From Progne subis subis (Eukaryota; Chordata; Aves; Passeriformes; Hirundinidae), in assembly GCA_022316685.1 (NCBI GenBank), contig JAKJHU010000030.1:17192018-17256017 (forward strand): DNA of 64,000 nt, written 5' to 3'. A program made the position numbers and the translations under genes. The notes under the pieces were generated by a model, which ran no database searches, was not told the origin of the DNA, and was given only the letters and a program-made list of their open reading frames with translations. Shown one piece after another: positions 10,506-23,319 of the stretch (within the stretch, counting starts at the first letter, position 1; the number at the start of each line of letters is the position of its first letter).

Positions 10506-13500
10506 TTCTCTGTTAACATGGGCAAAATATGTTATGGAATAAATATCAATATTTTAGTCCATTATTTCAATGCCAAAAATCAGGGTATTAACAAAAGATT
10601 CTTTTTTATACGGACAGACAAAAGTTATCTAAGGACAATATATCCTCATGACTTTGTGCAGTTTGAGGAATCTGGAAAATGTCTTTTTAGAAGTGCTTTT
10701 TTCATGATCCATATGTACAACTTCCCATGGAAGTTCCGTACATCTTTACATTTGAAATAAAACACCCACAGTATCTTAGTATTAGACACTAGAAAAACAC
10801 AAGAAAAAAAAGTTTGTATTTGGAGAAAATAAATTTCACAGACTTTGCCTGTCTGGATTTTGCTGTATTTTTTGCATAATAACTCCTATTTTTATAGTTT
10901 AATGCATAATGAGTGGGCATTATTAGCAAATATTCCTATTTATAGACCTTGCAACAGTTTAACTGGTATTTTGAGAAACATCAAGAATTAGCACAGGTTA
11001 AAAAAGAACCTGGTCACTCCTTTGAAAATAAATAAATGAGCACCACATTGATTAGGCATCGAGTAAAAGTGGCCAGTGCTTTTCAGATCATCACAAAGTC
11101 ACATAATTTTGAAAGCTGCTGAAGACTGCTGTAAGAAATGAAGACAAAAAATGAGGGAAAAGAGCAGACAGGGAAGAACCAGTTGACTGGCAGCAGTTCA
11201 TGCACGAACATGAAATGTTACAGTGAAATACAGACTAAGACGTGAAGCTCTGTAGCATTCCAGATTGTGCTGTTAAATAATGCAGTCAAGACTTGTCACT
11301 TGGATCGTCTCACACTGACAACATCTCCTGCCTATTTAATTTTTCATGCCATTTTTTTCTTCACCCTGTGTAGTAAGGAGAGTTAATTTTTCAAGATTGG
11401 GAGGGGCAGAGCAGCAGGGCCCAAAAGAACTCCTGCTCCTCATTTCAAAACCCACCAACAAGCAGAACAGCCACAGAACTATGACCTTCCATGTTTAGAA
11501 ATGAAAAACATCTTCCAGATACAAATTTAATGGTCTTCACTGGACAGCCAGCTAGGCAAATCAACACCATCATCACCTCTCTTAGTGTAGGATGTAATCA
11601 GCCAACTACTGTATTTCATCTCCTTAAAATGTTCCAGGAAATTTGACCAATGGTTGATACTTAATTTGTTGGGGTAGTGGGGTTTTTAATTTGCTTGTAT
11701 TTGTTTCGATTATTACAAACTCCAAAGTATCAAGCTATTTGAAAAGCAAGTAAGTACTGGGTTATTTCTTTTGGTTTGTATTTCATTTTTCATCAGCCTA
11801 GTCCTCTCCAATAAAAAGACTGTAAACCTGATTTATCCCAACTCATCTCTTCTGCCATCTCTAAAAGAAAGGTCAAATTTAAAAAGCAAATTTAAATTAT
11901 TTTATAACCCCTTCACAAAGCATTTAAGATGTTATTAGAATAGGGTTAAAAGGCATGATATAAAAAATCTTCAGGGGATAATGCTGGCTGACCCAGAGCA
12001 AAATTGGTTTGCTTCCCAGTGCTGGTCAGGGCATTGTATTCCGAAAGCCCATCAGAGGGAAGAGCGAAGGAGAGGTCCCTCCTCCTAAACACTGTTATCT
12101 TGAATAGATGGAGGCAGCATTCCCATATTATGGGAGTAGCACCTCTCAGTAGGTGCCTGAGGGCTAAAGCTACAGGACCTTCACTTGAGAATCAGTAATT
12201 GTGGAACTCCTTTTCCCCAAGGTGGAGTGCCCAGTGCAGAAGAGGGAGTTGCACTTCTGGAGTTATTCTTGGCAGCTATGAAAAAGCAGCCAGCAGTGCC
12301 AGGAATCCAAACAGAAGGATGAAGGACATACACAATTTCATGGATTTCCGTTCTCCCTTGTCCATTTAAGTTCCTGCTACAAGGTTACAACAAGGCTTTG
12401 CCTTTATCAGCAATGCTTTCCACAGAAAGAACAAACGCTGTAAGCAAAGCACGGCTCACCCAGATGTTCTGAGGTTTGACATTGTGGCCACAGGAGCTGA
12501 CCCCTGGTTACTCAGGGCAACTTTACTACTTTAAATCCAATAGTAACAAAAGGGAAGAGTGAGGTTCTGCAAAAAAACGGGAATCGTCTTTAAAGTAATT
12601 TGTGTTTAATCAGAATGTTACTGCACTAGATGCAATATACACTTAGAGTTCAGAATGCTCACACAGTAACGTATTAGAGACAGAAGAGGGGACTTGAAAC
12701 AATATACAAACGCTGTTATGTGAACTAAATACTACAAAAGTGAGACAACATATTGCATACAGGGGGGCAGGGGGAACGCACACATTTGGTGACTATTAAA
12801 ATAATATTTGGCTAGCCTACAGAACTAGTAGGGAGAGAAATTTGGGGTTAAAAGTTTACACTGCACAGCAAACTATTGAAGCTGAGATTTTTCCCAGGGA
12901 AGAACACATCAAGTCATTTGAAACTGTCTGGGACAAAACTCACAAACAAGGGGAAAAATGCCAGATTGCTGGACATGAAATAATTTATTCATCTCTGTTG
13001 GCATTACTATGGAGAATGCTGTCTCTGTGGCTCCTCTGAAACCTGGCCAAGTCCTCTGGAGATAATGCAGGATACTGTCAGTGCTAGCTTGATATCACCA
13101 TCTCAAAGTATACTGTATTTTAGCTACTATTCAAATCAGTAAATTTGGAAAGGATTTGTAATTATGACAGTAATGACATTGATGTAAAAGTTGAGCTGTA
13201 AGTTTCCCACATTTTAGGTGGCTGTTTTATTGCAAACAATATTGACCAGTGCACTTCATTCATGTTCTAATGGCACTGCACAGATTTTAAAAGAACACTC
13301 AAGACAACCATTTGTTCCAAACAGGTAAGGTGAATGACCAAAGAAAGCATAAGCTTAACCAGTGTGGAGGCAAGGAAAAGCCTACAGCTCACCATATTTT
13401 TTACATGGATTCTGACAGTCAGTCACACCAACCACTGGAATCTAGCACCAAGATAAACATCTGGGGGGAAAATAATGGTTAGAAGTATAAAACCTTTCTA

Positions 13501-14695
13501 AATTTGAAGTTTCTAGCGCTACAAAGCTTTATGAACATTAGGTTTTAGTTCTTTATGGTACTATGTAAGAAACATTGGAGCCTGCTCACACACATGGATT
13601 TAGGAACAAAAGACTTAAGACTGCCTATTATTGGGCCAGGCGTAACATAGAATTGGCAAATTTGTTTTTAATACAGAGCTTATTTGTCCTTCCACACAAA
13701 ACCACAACATTAACTATCACAAGATTAAGTGCCAAGTCTTGAAGAAAGATCTTGCCTGTGTTAAAGCCAAGATCCTGTCAAGGCAAGCTATCTGAAACAG
13801 AGAAAGAAGCATGGATACACAGTATAGCAGCAGAAACAAATGCAGAACAGGGTCCAAAATGAACGAAGAACAGTCTAACAATTCAGCCATAATATAAGTT
13901 ACCTAATTTGACTGCGTATGAAAGCATTTCATGTCAGCAACCTGCTTACTCTCATGCCAAATCCTGTTCATGCTCAAAACATGCATTTTAAAACAAAACT
14001 GATAGCTAAAGAATCTGTATTCAAAAAGAATAGAACCCAGCAGTTTTTATTACAATTTATTTTAGAACTACGACTTTCCTATCCAGCTAATGTGAATTTC
14101 ATTTACTCCAATTAAATTTTCAGTATTTACAGATTAAGCCGGAGCTTCACAACTCCAATGGCCCCATACACGAGTTCTCCCACTTCACTAAATTTCACCT
14201 ATTATGGCAATATGTGAGAATTGGTCTGAGACAAATTTTGCTTTCTGATTTTTATACACAGGCCTTGATAATCTTCCCTTTATGAATAATTAGTATGGCT
14301 AGCATCTTCTAATAATAATATATTCAGAAGAGACAAGTGATAAAAATCAACAGTACAGGCTAAGGGTTTAGAAAAGTTGTAACTTTAAATATCATTGAAG
14401 CAAAACCATATTTCTTCAAGCATTTGCTTTTGTGTTATAAAAATATGCTACAGTTTCATCAAACAACTGAAAAACAGTTCAGGGGGAAAAAAAGCAATGC
14501 GCCTCAAATTATCCATATCATAAATACTTCATCAGTTTTTTTATTATGCTACTCTATTGTATTCTATTACATGGTCAAAATGTGCTTAAACATTAATCTT
14601 CTTATTTATGCTTGCTGATGTACAGCTGGCTAAAGAAACAGCACATCCCAAACAAAAGTAATTAAACATGCATAGCAGAAGCCAGCAACACTTAC

Positions 14696-14714
14696 CTGCC
14701 ATTCTTAGGCTATC
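14696..14714 (-). other. Candidate alternative start exon in the CYRIB intron
   Basis: On the minus strand the sequence 'aagaATGGCAG' is followed by GTAAGTGT, a near-perfect donor (last exon base 14696). ATG-GCA-G ends in phase 1, the same phase as exons 1a and 1b. Joined to exon 2 it would read Met-Ala-Asp-Ala-Gln-Pro, a protein lacking Gly2. An AG after 'tttttgttgcatgatac' lies 19 nt upstream of the donor and is used here as the left limit; a first exon could instead extend further upstream. No transcript evidence is available, so it remains a prediction. Confidence 0.25.
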
Positions 14715-15413
14715 CTGTATCATGCAACAAAAAATAAAAGCAGAAATAGTGACATATGTGAACCTTCTAGAACACCTGGCATTGATCCGACAAGCTACAT
14801 GTCTCTTCTTTTCAAAATCAATTTCATCTCTATACATGTTGAGACCCCTTTTTAAGAAGGCACAGGGTTAAATTTCAGCGCCAGATCCAGTAAGGTTCAC
14901 ATACAACCTTTAACATGATGATGCTGGAGCTATGAACAGCTGTTGTGAGCTAGTCTGTGTATGCAGCATTATTAAGTCATATTGAAAGTGACAAGAATCA
15001 GGTTTCATTTTCAATTTTTCCTTTAAGGAGCATGCGACAAAACTCACAAATCTGAGTAAGTCAGTTGCAACTTCAGTAAATCTTCAGATAATTACAACTA
15101 TTCTTATAGTCTAATCAAATATTCTGATTAAAGGTAGGCAGAATTTTGGTTTAAAAAACAAGAAGCAAATCAGGTTTTATCAGTCAAAATTTAATTTGAA
15201 AAGCCCTTTCTGAAATAAAGATTTTACATTTTAGGACCTGAGGATATTTTAGAGGAGGTTATTGCTTTCTATCAAAGTTCGCTAAACAATTATCCATAGC
15301 TCAGGCATGCAAAGCAGTTAGAAGGATGGCAAAATGAAAACATACATTTAGTACATGACAAATGCAGTCTACTGCAGGCAAAGAGTAATAGATATATAAA
15401 ATCATCTTCTCAC

Positions 15414-15496
15414 TTTCAAAATCAAGGAAAAAATTTGGCCCCTGCTCAAGGTCTGTGCATGTCAAAACTTTTAGAAGGTTCCCCATGTTAAGGTAC
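15414..15496 (-). CDS. CYRIB: CYRIB alternative first coding exon 1b (MGNLLKVLT... form)
   Basis: The exon is 83 bp: 10 nt of 5' UTR, ATG at 15486-15484, then 24 codons plus one base. It encodes [18 protein letters not shown] and then FFLDFE, the N-terminus I know for canonical CYRIB. The acceptor is 'cattcttgtcttggcag' and the donor GTGAGA follows 15414. The phase-1 donor joins exon 2 to make the Asn25 codon (a|at). If exons 1a and 1b were both spliced in, the 83-nt length would shift the frame and reach TAA after eight further codons, so double inclusion is non-productive. Gly2 is the expected myristoylation residue. Confidence 0.96.
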
Positions 15497-16484
15497 CTGC
15501 CAAGACAAGAATGAGAGAAAAGAAAATTTTCTTTTTATAAGAAAGAACAGCCCAAACGTAGTTGATTGAAGCAGTGGGAAAAGAAGACCAGAGAGTTCCA
15601 TCAGGTACGAACCCGTCCTTCAGGAAGGGACATCCCCAGCTCGAGGATGCACAGCTGGTGACCGCAGCAGTGCAGCTCTCCTGAAAGAAGTGACCGTGTC
15701 ACCAACATCTCACAGCTGCCCCTTTGGGCAAGGGGCAGAATCCAACCGAAGGCTTTGCCAGGGACTGTTCTGTCCCAGTACACCCTAGCACCAGTGTCCT
15801 GAGCAGGAGTACTGCCTCGAGGGCCAAGTACCAGATTTGAAAGCTTTAGCCATGCTAGATTTTAACCTGATGGGACAAGAGAAGGAAAGAGCTTTAATTT
15901 TCTCAGCCCTTATAACTGTGTCAGAAGGCCATCGTAGAAAACCACATCGTGATACATCATTTCAATGTGCAGAAAATGCTAATAGAGATATGCCACAGAT
16001 CTTTTGCACTAGGTGCCTAAAACATCTGTGAAGCTAAGACAGTTTCATTTCAGACCTTTGGATGTAAAAAACCACACATTAACTGCACGATGAATGACCA
16101 AAGCAGGATCAGGAATGATTTAGCACTCACTCTTGTGTACGAGAGGATTGCAGTGAACAACTGCTCAGCACAGATTACTATGGCATACTGACAGAATTTC
16201 TCATGTCATGATTACTTGATTTGCAGGCAGATGGATGGACATCACGGACCACAGAGACCCAAAATGACTAAGCACATGGAAAGAAAATTTACACAGCAGC
16301 ATGATGGTGGCTTGGCTACTACTGGAGAATGGGAAAAAAAAAAAAAAAGGAACAGAAAAAACACATGCAACTCTTTCGAATTCCAACTTTGCAATTGAGT
16401 CCCCTGGCCTTCACTGCAGCAGGTATAAGCAACCCTACTTTTACCATTTGAAAGGCACCAGCTGTGAAGGGCTAAGAGACTTAC
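15497..16484 (-). other. CYRIB: Intron between the two alternative first exons
   Basis: A stretch of 988 bp separates exons 1a and 1b. About 15600-15830 is noticeably richer in G+C and CpG than its surroundings and sits just upstream of exon 1b. It may carry regulatory sequence, though I recognise no specific motif. An A15 run lies near 16331-16347. Confidence 0.6.
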
Positions 16485-16567
16485 TTTCAAAATCCAAGAA
16501 AAAATGTGCTGCATTGTGGTCTATGTCCCTGGTTAGCACCTTAATGAGATTACCCATGCCAGCAAAC
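16485..16567 (-). CDS. CYRIB: CYRIB alternative first coding exon 1a (MGNLIKVLT... form)
   Basis: The exon is 83 bp: 10 nt of 5' UTR, ATG at 16557-16555, then 24 codons plus one base (phase 1). It encodes MGNLIKVLTRDIDHNA and then AHFFLDFE. The acceptor is 'atttttatttttag' before 16567, and the donor after 16485 is a consensus GTAAGT. The Met-Gly-Asn start supplies Gly2 for N-myristoylation, known for the CYRI family. It matches the shape of exon 1b (15414-15496) in length, start position and phase but differs in sequence, so the two are mutually exclusive first coding exons. I recall an equivalent N-terminus among mammalian CYRIB isoforms, but could not check it. Confidence 0.92.
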
Positions 16568-17563
16568 CTAAAAATAAAAATGGCAAAATAATTTAGTTCC
16601 AATAACCATTTCCTACTTTAAGTACACGCCTGGGTCTCACTGGAGCAGGGCTCCCATTGCGTTTTGCACTCTGGATTCATCAGTTTCTGGTGGGGAGCAG
16701 AACTCATGCACTGTACAGTACATTTCCATGCCCCTTCTTCTTAGAGAGCAGTGAATTGTTGAAAATTTGGAAAAGTTATAATCTTTGACAAAAATAAAGA
16801 TGTGAATTACTGGCTCTTTTTCATCTTTGTTTAATACATACAAAGAACATGTGACCCATGATGACTGAGCAATTGTTTTGTCTAACTGCAGCACTCAATG
16901 CCAAACAAACCCATTATTGTTTACGACAAAACAAACCTCAAATGGAACTGGTGTTATCATAGCACTTTTTTACTACCTCTCTGTAATCCAAAACAGATTT
17001 CGGAAAGCTTCTCAGTAGTAGACATCTGTGGCCAATGAACAGTTTACCCATTAAATCACAGAGTTACACAAGTAAAACAAAAACTACACTTTTCCAAGAC
17101 CAGGAGAAAAATCAAGTTTCAACAGTTCTTCTTATGTTTGCTGTCACATCCCAGCTAAAAGAAATGAAAAGTGGAAGAAAAATTAAAATTAGGGTTTTTT
17201 TACTAAAAATTGTTAGATTACTTGAGATCAGATAAATTATCAAAACCGTTTCAAATGTTACCACGAGTTTCAGAAATCAATACCTGCAGTAGGAATATCA
17301 AAACTGCATTTCATAACAAAGCAGTCTTTTCATGAACCTTCCCCATGTTTTACAGAGGCTGAAAATATACCTACTAACCATTGTTCTGAAATGCCAAGAG
17401 CTCACTAGGAGTGCTGCTGCAAGACAAGCAAGACACACCCAAAAATCTCATCGCAAATTATTTAAGACATCAACAATCTGACATTTGGATTCAAGCACAA
17501 GATATTAAAAAAATCAAATTTCAAATTAGTCTAACTATGCTTTTACTGAAGAATCATGTTTAC

Positions 17564-17582
17564 CTGGAGGAAGATAGCATGA
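17564..17582 (-). promoter_or_regulatory. Second candidate recursive splice site
   Basis: On the minus strand 'atgctatcttcctccag' is directly followed by GTAAAC, about 1 kb upstream of exon 1a. The donor half is weaker than that at 54737. Confidence 0.2.
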
Positions 17583-18394
17583 CACCATGAATCATTACGT
17601 TATTAGGGGTCAGGGAAACTGAAGCAATGTGAACTCAAAACAAATTGTTAGGTAAAACAAATTTTCAGAACTTGTGTTGAGACAGCTTTCTTGGTCAAAC
17701 TAAGAACAGCATACAATTTATTTTTTGGGATCTGCAAGATTCAGCAGTCAAACAAAGCTTGAGAAGGAAGGGGAAATTAATCCCAAGTTGCTGAAAATAA
17801 CCCAAGTCTTTGCTGCAACAATTTCTACAAAATGACCAAATGACTGTTAAGAATCTAGACTTTTAGCACTGTGACTTCAAGTGCAACCCAGGTGACCACA
17901 GGGGACTCTGTACACAAAGCTCCATCAGGAGGTGTATGCTGGCTTTTTCACATGTTCAACCTTCTCCTTGAAACTCAAGGAAATGCAGGACCTGCTTCCT
18001 AATAATTCAAACTTATTTTCTGGAAGTTTGGTTCAGATTTCTCAGCCTGTAAGAAACACCTATTAATTCAAGGAATTTTTAAATTAGGTTGTCCAGCTGA
18101 GAGACTCTTCCTGAAAACTAATCCATTAAAACATGGTCCTTCAAAGAGGCAGCTTTCCCAGGACCTTCTATCCCACAGCATAGCAAACTATTTTAGAGCT
18201 ACACATGCACCAATGATGTGTAAACATGCAACAGCAGAAAGCAGAGAAATTACTTTTCCGTATCTCTCAAGTGGGTTCTGTAACAGCACTGAATAAGACA
18301 CTTTGTATTTCAGAGTTTTCCAGACAATGAATGTTTTTCTTGTTGGGGAGCAGAGAGAGGCTTACTTAAATAAATTATTTTCAACAGGGCCAAT

Positions 18395-18475
18395 TAAAAA
18401 CAAAACAAAACAAAAAACCCACCACCCAACCAACCAAAAAAAAACCCAAAAGCCAACAATAAAAAGAAAACAGAA
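18395..18475. repeat. A-rich / CCCAACC low-complexity tract
   Basis: The tract contains 'aaaaacaaaacaaaacaaaa' followed by 'cccaccacccaaccaacc' and further A-rich sequence. It resembles several other tracts in the window with A on the plus strand. Confidence 0.8.
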
Positions 18476-21400
18476 GTAGAAACTGCATAATGGCGTCCAG
18501 TTTACAGATTCAGATTTAAAAAGCAAACCCCAATCTCAGAACAGCCCATTACATATTTCAATTCCAACATTTACAAACAAGCAGCAAACATGTGACAGTG
18601 AACAGCACTCATGGCCTAAAGAGAACTCCTGTACCTGCAATTACTGCTCTGCTTCAGCTGCACCATCCCCTCCTCCAGCAAAATATTTTCCATATCTCAA
18701 AAAAATGCCTCTATGTAGGTTTTGCCTTTGTTTTGATATTAACCAGTCTCCTAAGAGTTTATAGGCTCATGCACATGGCTTAAATATTGGATAACGTTAC
18801 TTGTGAAGGTCAGAGTAGGGTCATGCTTATAGGGTTGAAATTATTTTGAAGTTAAGTTCACAAAGAGCACATAGGCACTGCAGATTGTTTCACTGAGCAC
18901 CTACCACCTCCTAATAGGAATAGGGAGTTGGGGACTTGGTTTTGCAATACAAATACCTTCATCCCTCAGGAAAGTTTGCCAGGAAGAATATACAGTTTCT
19001 TTTTCAGGAGTTAAGTTTAACAAATAGAGAAGCATAATAAAAGTTTTGGTACTATAATGGAACAGCCAGTGCGATATTCAAGCAGAAGATGCAATTGATC
19101 TAAAGGTAACAGCTCGGTGAAGAGCCTCCGTAAGCAAAGGGGAGAAATTGATGCTAATGGATTAATTCAACTATGACAGCAGCAAGATGACAAGACGTGC
19201 TACAGGAATGTATTTCAATTTACATGAACACAAAGCTGCTTGAACACTTGTTTGTAATAAAGTTCCCAATACAACTATCCTTTCGTGTGTTCATTGTCCT
19301 GAAAAAATCTTGATAAATTTTAGTCACATCAGAGTTTTGCACACAAGATGTTCAATCACATTTGCTTTCTTGGCAGCAAAACAGTCACTGTGTATTCAGG
19401 CTTTCTGGAGTGCAAGGAAATCTAGCTGTAACTGGACAAACCCAGTACCTCTAAAACTTGAATCAAGACGTGCTGTAACATTTACTCATGGATGTCAAGC
19501 ATTCCTTAAAACTGGAAGTCCTGCTGTGTTTTAAGAACTGTGAAAACAACCATTTCTCCCAATTGCAATCCAAAAAAACTTTAAAGTTACGAAGAGCTTG
19601 AAAACTCAATTTAGATAGATGTTGAAAAGATGTAATTTCTCTAGCACTTTTTTTTTGGAGGATGCTTTCTCTCAGCTTAGCATTCCAAGTAAGGAATGCA
19701 AGAGCCAAAAGGTCAGAATCTATTCTTCTGGCAAAGCTAAGGACTCCCTTCTTGAGCTCTGAAATGACTTTTGAGAAACAAGACCATGGTGCCATCTGTG
19801 GAACTTCCCAGATCTGTGGAAGCAACTGCAGGTCAATATGCCACAGCTCAGGTTAGATGGCCCTTCACTTTGTACATTCTTTTCCTTCAGAAGGCATAGC
19901 TGAGCAGCAGGCAGAGCTGACCTGTTGTACTCAGAGGGAACACTACAGAGGGGAAAATGAAATCTGACCTTTCTGCAAAGGTGCTGTGCCAGGAGAACGC
20001 CTGGATCAATCTAGAGTAAAGCAACCTAGCTCAGAGATGCATCACGCCCCTGACAGATAAGGAAAAGATTTACTAGAGATTCTTGTTTTTGCTCAAGATG
20101 GCCCAACATTTGCAATTTTTCTGGGCCCAAAACGCATGAAAGGAGGACTGCTACTGGCTCTTATACTAAAGATGATGACAATTTGCACATAGTATGAGAA
20201 GAAGTCTACAAAGCCAGCTATTAGCATTTAGCTTCAGTGACCTCTTCTGCTATTTGATGCCCTGTAAAAGCATCACCAGTGTGAAAATTTTGGTAGTTCT
20301 GTGAATTACCTTGGTAATTAACCACATAGTGGCATGCCCAGCCAGTATTAATTTACCAAGCTCTCTTACAATTTCCTTGCAAGTCCACAACTTCATCTGA
20401 AGTAAGTAAAATTACTGGTTTAGAAAGTCAGATGTAGTTCCAGTTAGGCAGCCCAGACACTGAGCTTCCACTACCTAGTCAAGAACATCTCCCTGCACTT
20501 ACTGCACCCCACTTGAGCACATCACCACATCAGTCAGCTCCAATTCAAGAACGACCTAAGCCATCAGCAAGCACTACTGTTGATTTTGATGTCCTGCAGC
20601 TGGGGTTTGTTTTGGAGCTGAACAGCCGATTCAGAGCACTGACTGGAGGTGACCTCTGTGGGTGCTAACCCACTCTTCAACCATAACAAGTGGGAAAAAA
20701 TGCACACTGAAGCTGAAATCCTTATCAAGAAGAATTCTGCATATTGCAATCACTAACATCAAAATCTTCACATGTCCAGCCCGAAGTACACTTTAGGTCA
20801 CTACCTATTTGTTTTTCCACAGCTTCAGAGCATCAAGCTCTATCCAATTTTGTTTGGTACTCTCATTCAGAATACAGTAAACTTCAAAATCCGCAAACCA
20901 ATTTCTCTCCTAGAGGTATTACCGATTTTAAAATTTTATAGTGCAGTGTCCAGAGGCAACTCATTAGATAAACTAACAGCCTAAGACTAGTAAAAGCACA
21001 CATTTAAACCACTGAAGATTTCTCCTGCCACGAATGCAACATCACGAGAGATCAGAGCAGAACAAAACCACTAGTTTCTGTCCAAAAACTGGCTGTCCCT
21101 GTGAGGCTGCTCAGAATCCCTGCTGGCACGCTCTGCACTCCAGCACAATACTCGAGCCACGTGGAACAGGTTATGGGAAATCGGAGCACAAGCCAGGAAC
21201 ATGGCTTAAACTTGACCTACTTGCAGAGGAAGACATACGGAATGCCACATTGGATTAGGATGATTGGGCCCATTACAGCCTTATGGGGTTGTATGATGTT
21301 GCGTGTAGAGTCATGATCAGACAAGCGGAAAGCGAAGGCATATTTTCAAAACAAGTCTTGCACGCATGCCCTTCCTGTGGAAAACATCCCGACACGTTTC

Positions 21401-23302
21401 AGTGCCCCCCACCCCTCAGGCCAAGCCCAGGGGAAATGTAAGAGAAATATGCAATGCAAGTAAATTAATCTCAGCACCAAAGAAATTTCCCCTCTCACAC
21501 CTGAAAGAAAAACTGTGCATTAACAAGGCTGTTTCTTGCAACTGGTGAGCAGCTGGAGAACTTACTGTCATTACAGGTAAAACACTGCAAAGGCGTTCAT
21601 AAGTGATATTTTCTATTGTTTTTTTGTTCTATTGCAGGAATAATATGCTCTCAAACTAGTTTTAAAAAAATAGTTAAATAAATAGATTAAAAAAATTGTT
21701 TGTGATCCCTGAAGAAAATCTGTTTCAAGAAAACATCAGCTTACCTTTTGGACATGTGTAAGATATACCAAATACTAAAATCCACAGTATGAAAACTGTA
21801 TTCCCCAAAAATGTCATATGTAGTTAAGCGCAACACTGTATGGAAAACACATCTAATGAAACAATAAACATTTTGTTCCTGAGATTTGAGTTTTAAGCTT
21901 TCATTTGGTCATGTGAATGTGGCATAAACCTAATTCAGAGATATTTTGGCAAAATAGTAAGAAAAAACATGCATAGCATTAAAAGTATAGCATTACAGTG
22001 GAAAACTATCATGTTATAACACTTGCAGTGTTACTACATAAACAAAACACTTACTGAATGTCTCCCTGTACTGTTTTTCTAGAAGGATAATCCTATTACA
22101 GCCTGTTTCAAGACTTACTGAACAGTATCTAGCCATGAACAGGGAGAAGGAAAAAAAAAAAGAAAAAAATAAATGAGGCAGCGGATAGGTGTCTGCCCAC
22201 ATCAGCTGAATCCAAGTGAATCCAAGGCAGCCCTTAGCAACACATGGCATCACAGCCTGGCAGCCTATGGGATCCCGTGTGGCTTTCTCTGCCAATGAAG
22301 CAGCAAAGCTTCACAACCAGTGAGAACAATTCTGCCCTCAACCTGAAATCCTAGAGACCACTGCAGAGATGGAAATAGGCTGGTAGAATGCACTGCAGGA
22401 ATCACTCTTTTTTTGATGGCTGCAGCATTCTCCCTGGATACAAACATGTTTTTTCCTAGACTAATGCATATTTATTTCTCTTCTGAATAGTGCTAGAGCA
22501 GCAGAGACTCCTTCTAACACATCCTAATTTCATCTATTGATGTTAGTGGTGTTTTAAAATAATAAAGACCTGCCATGATACAAAATCCCAAAGTAATGCC
22601 ATACATACCAGAAAATAAATAATTCGAGTCAATATTAAAAATAGTAGCTATCACTCATTATCACCTTTAGACCTAGGAAGGAGAAGCTTGGTGCCATTAG
22701 CTTGAAGAAAGTTATCTTTTGGATAAGCTGGTTTCATTTTCAGGATTCATCATAGCTCTAGTAACGTCACTAATATTAAAGGTAACAGTTCAAATTGTGT
22801 CACCTGTGTAAATGCGCTGAATCAAACACATGAGGGAAGCGCCAGAGCCACTCTGCTCTGCACAAAACACACAGTTTTACTTCACTGATGGATAAGTTTT
22901 TGAAGAAAGCATTAAGATTTCAGCAGTTTTTAGACTCCCTTGGGACAGAGCTCCCAGTCCAAACTCACGCCCAGACCTGCACACAGCTCTGCACTGCTGA
23001 CACCCAGTGGCCACAAACCAGGGACTGCAAACCACAGGAAGAGTAAAATATATGCAAGCCAAAAATCCCCCTCCAAACACCCTAAACCAGCCTATTTCAT
23101 TGAATTATTGGGGCTTCAAACATTAGCATCTTATCTGAAAAGTGGAAAAACAAATTTTACAGGCAGATAGGAAATGTTTCTGTACAGGAAGGTAAGTATT
23201 CAGACTACTGAAAAGCTGTTTGAAGCTGCCTCTGATGTCCATTCATTTGGTTAAACTGACTTTGATACAATAACCTGCTTTAGCTGAAGTTGTTTTGGCG
23301 GA

Positions 23303-23319
23303 TTTTTTTTTTTTTTTTT
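23303..23319. repeat. Poly(T) run
   Basis: About 17 consecutive T on the plus strand with no recognisable element attached. Confidence 0.85.

Larger units (their letters stand above)
9570..15413 (-). other. CYRIB: CYRIB intron between exon 1b and exon 2
   Basis: A 5844-bp intron, the largest between coding exons. It is AT-rich, with an A/AC-rich tract at 10453-10505. I recognised no transposable element in it. Its main feature is a strong isolated donor at 14696/14695 preceded by an in-frame ATG, listed separately as a possible alternative start exon. Confidence 0.75.
1579..16567 (-). other. CYRIB: CYRIB gene, coding part (3' end beyond window)
   Basis: Gene span for CYFIP-related Rac1 interactor B, on the minus strand. 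The family protein binds GTP-Rac1 at the plasma membrane and opposes Rac1 activation of the Scar/WAVE complex, limiting lamellipodia, macropinocytosis and related actin processes. Ten exon blocks with GT/AG boundaries were read by eye. Choosing one of the two first exons, the coding lengths are 73+122+106+137+78+117+80+127+71 nt, or 303 codons plus 2 nt. This matches the 324-residue family length with 20 residues missing at the C-terminus. Nearly every residue agrees with my recollection of human CYRIB. Differences include Asn71, Ser81 and the Gly in place of Ala in Glu-Ala-Gly-Leu-Arg. The Rac1-contact pair Arg160-Arg161 is present in exon 5. The paralogue CYRIA is excluded by the CYRIB-type segments '[13 protein letters not shown]' and 'NNVPAEGENEV'. 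Confidence 0.97.

Noticed and set aside
19463..19825. 120-codon minus-strand frame
   Set aside because: No recognisable domain, plus-strand open frames overlap it, and no splice sites in matching phase. Probably chance or a very old repeat.
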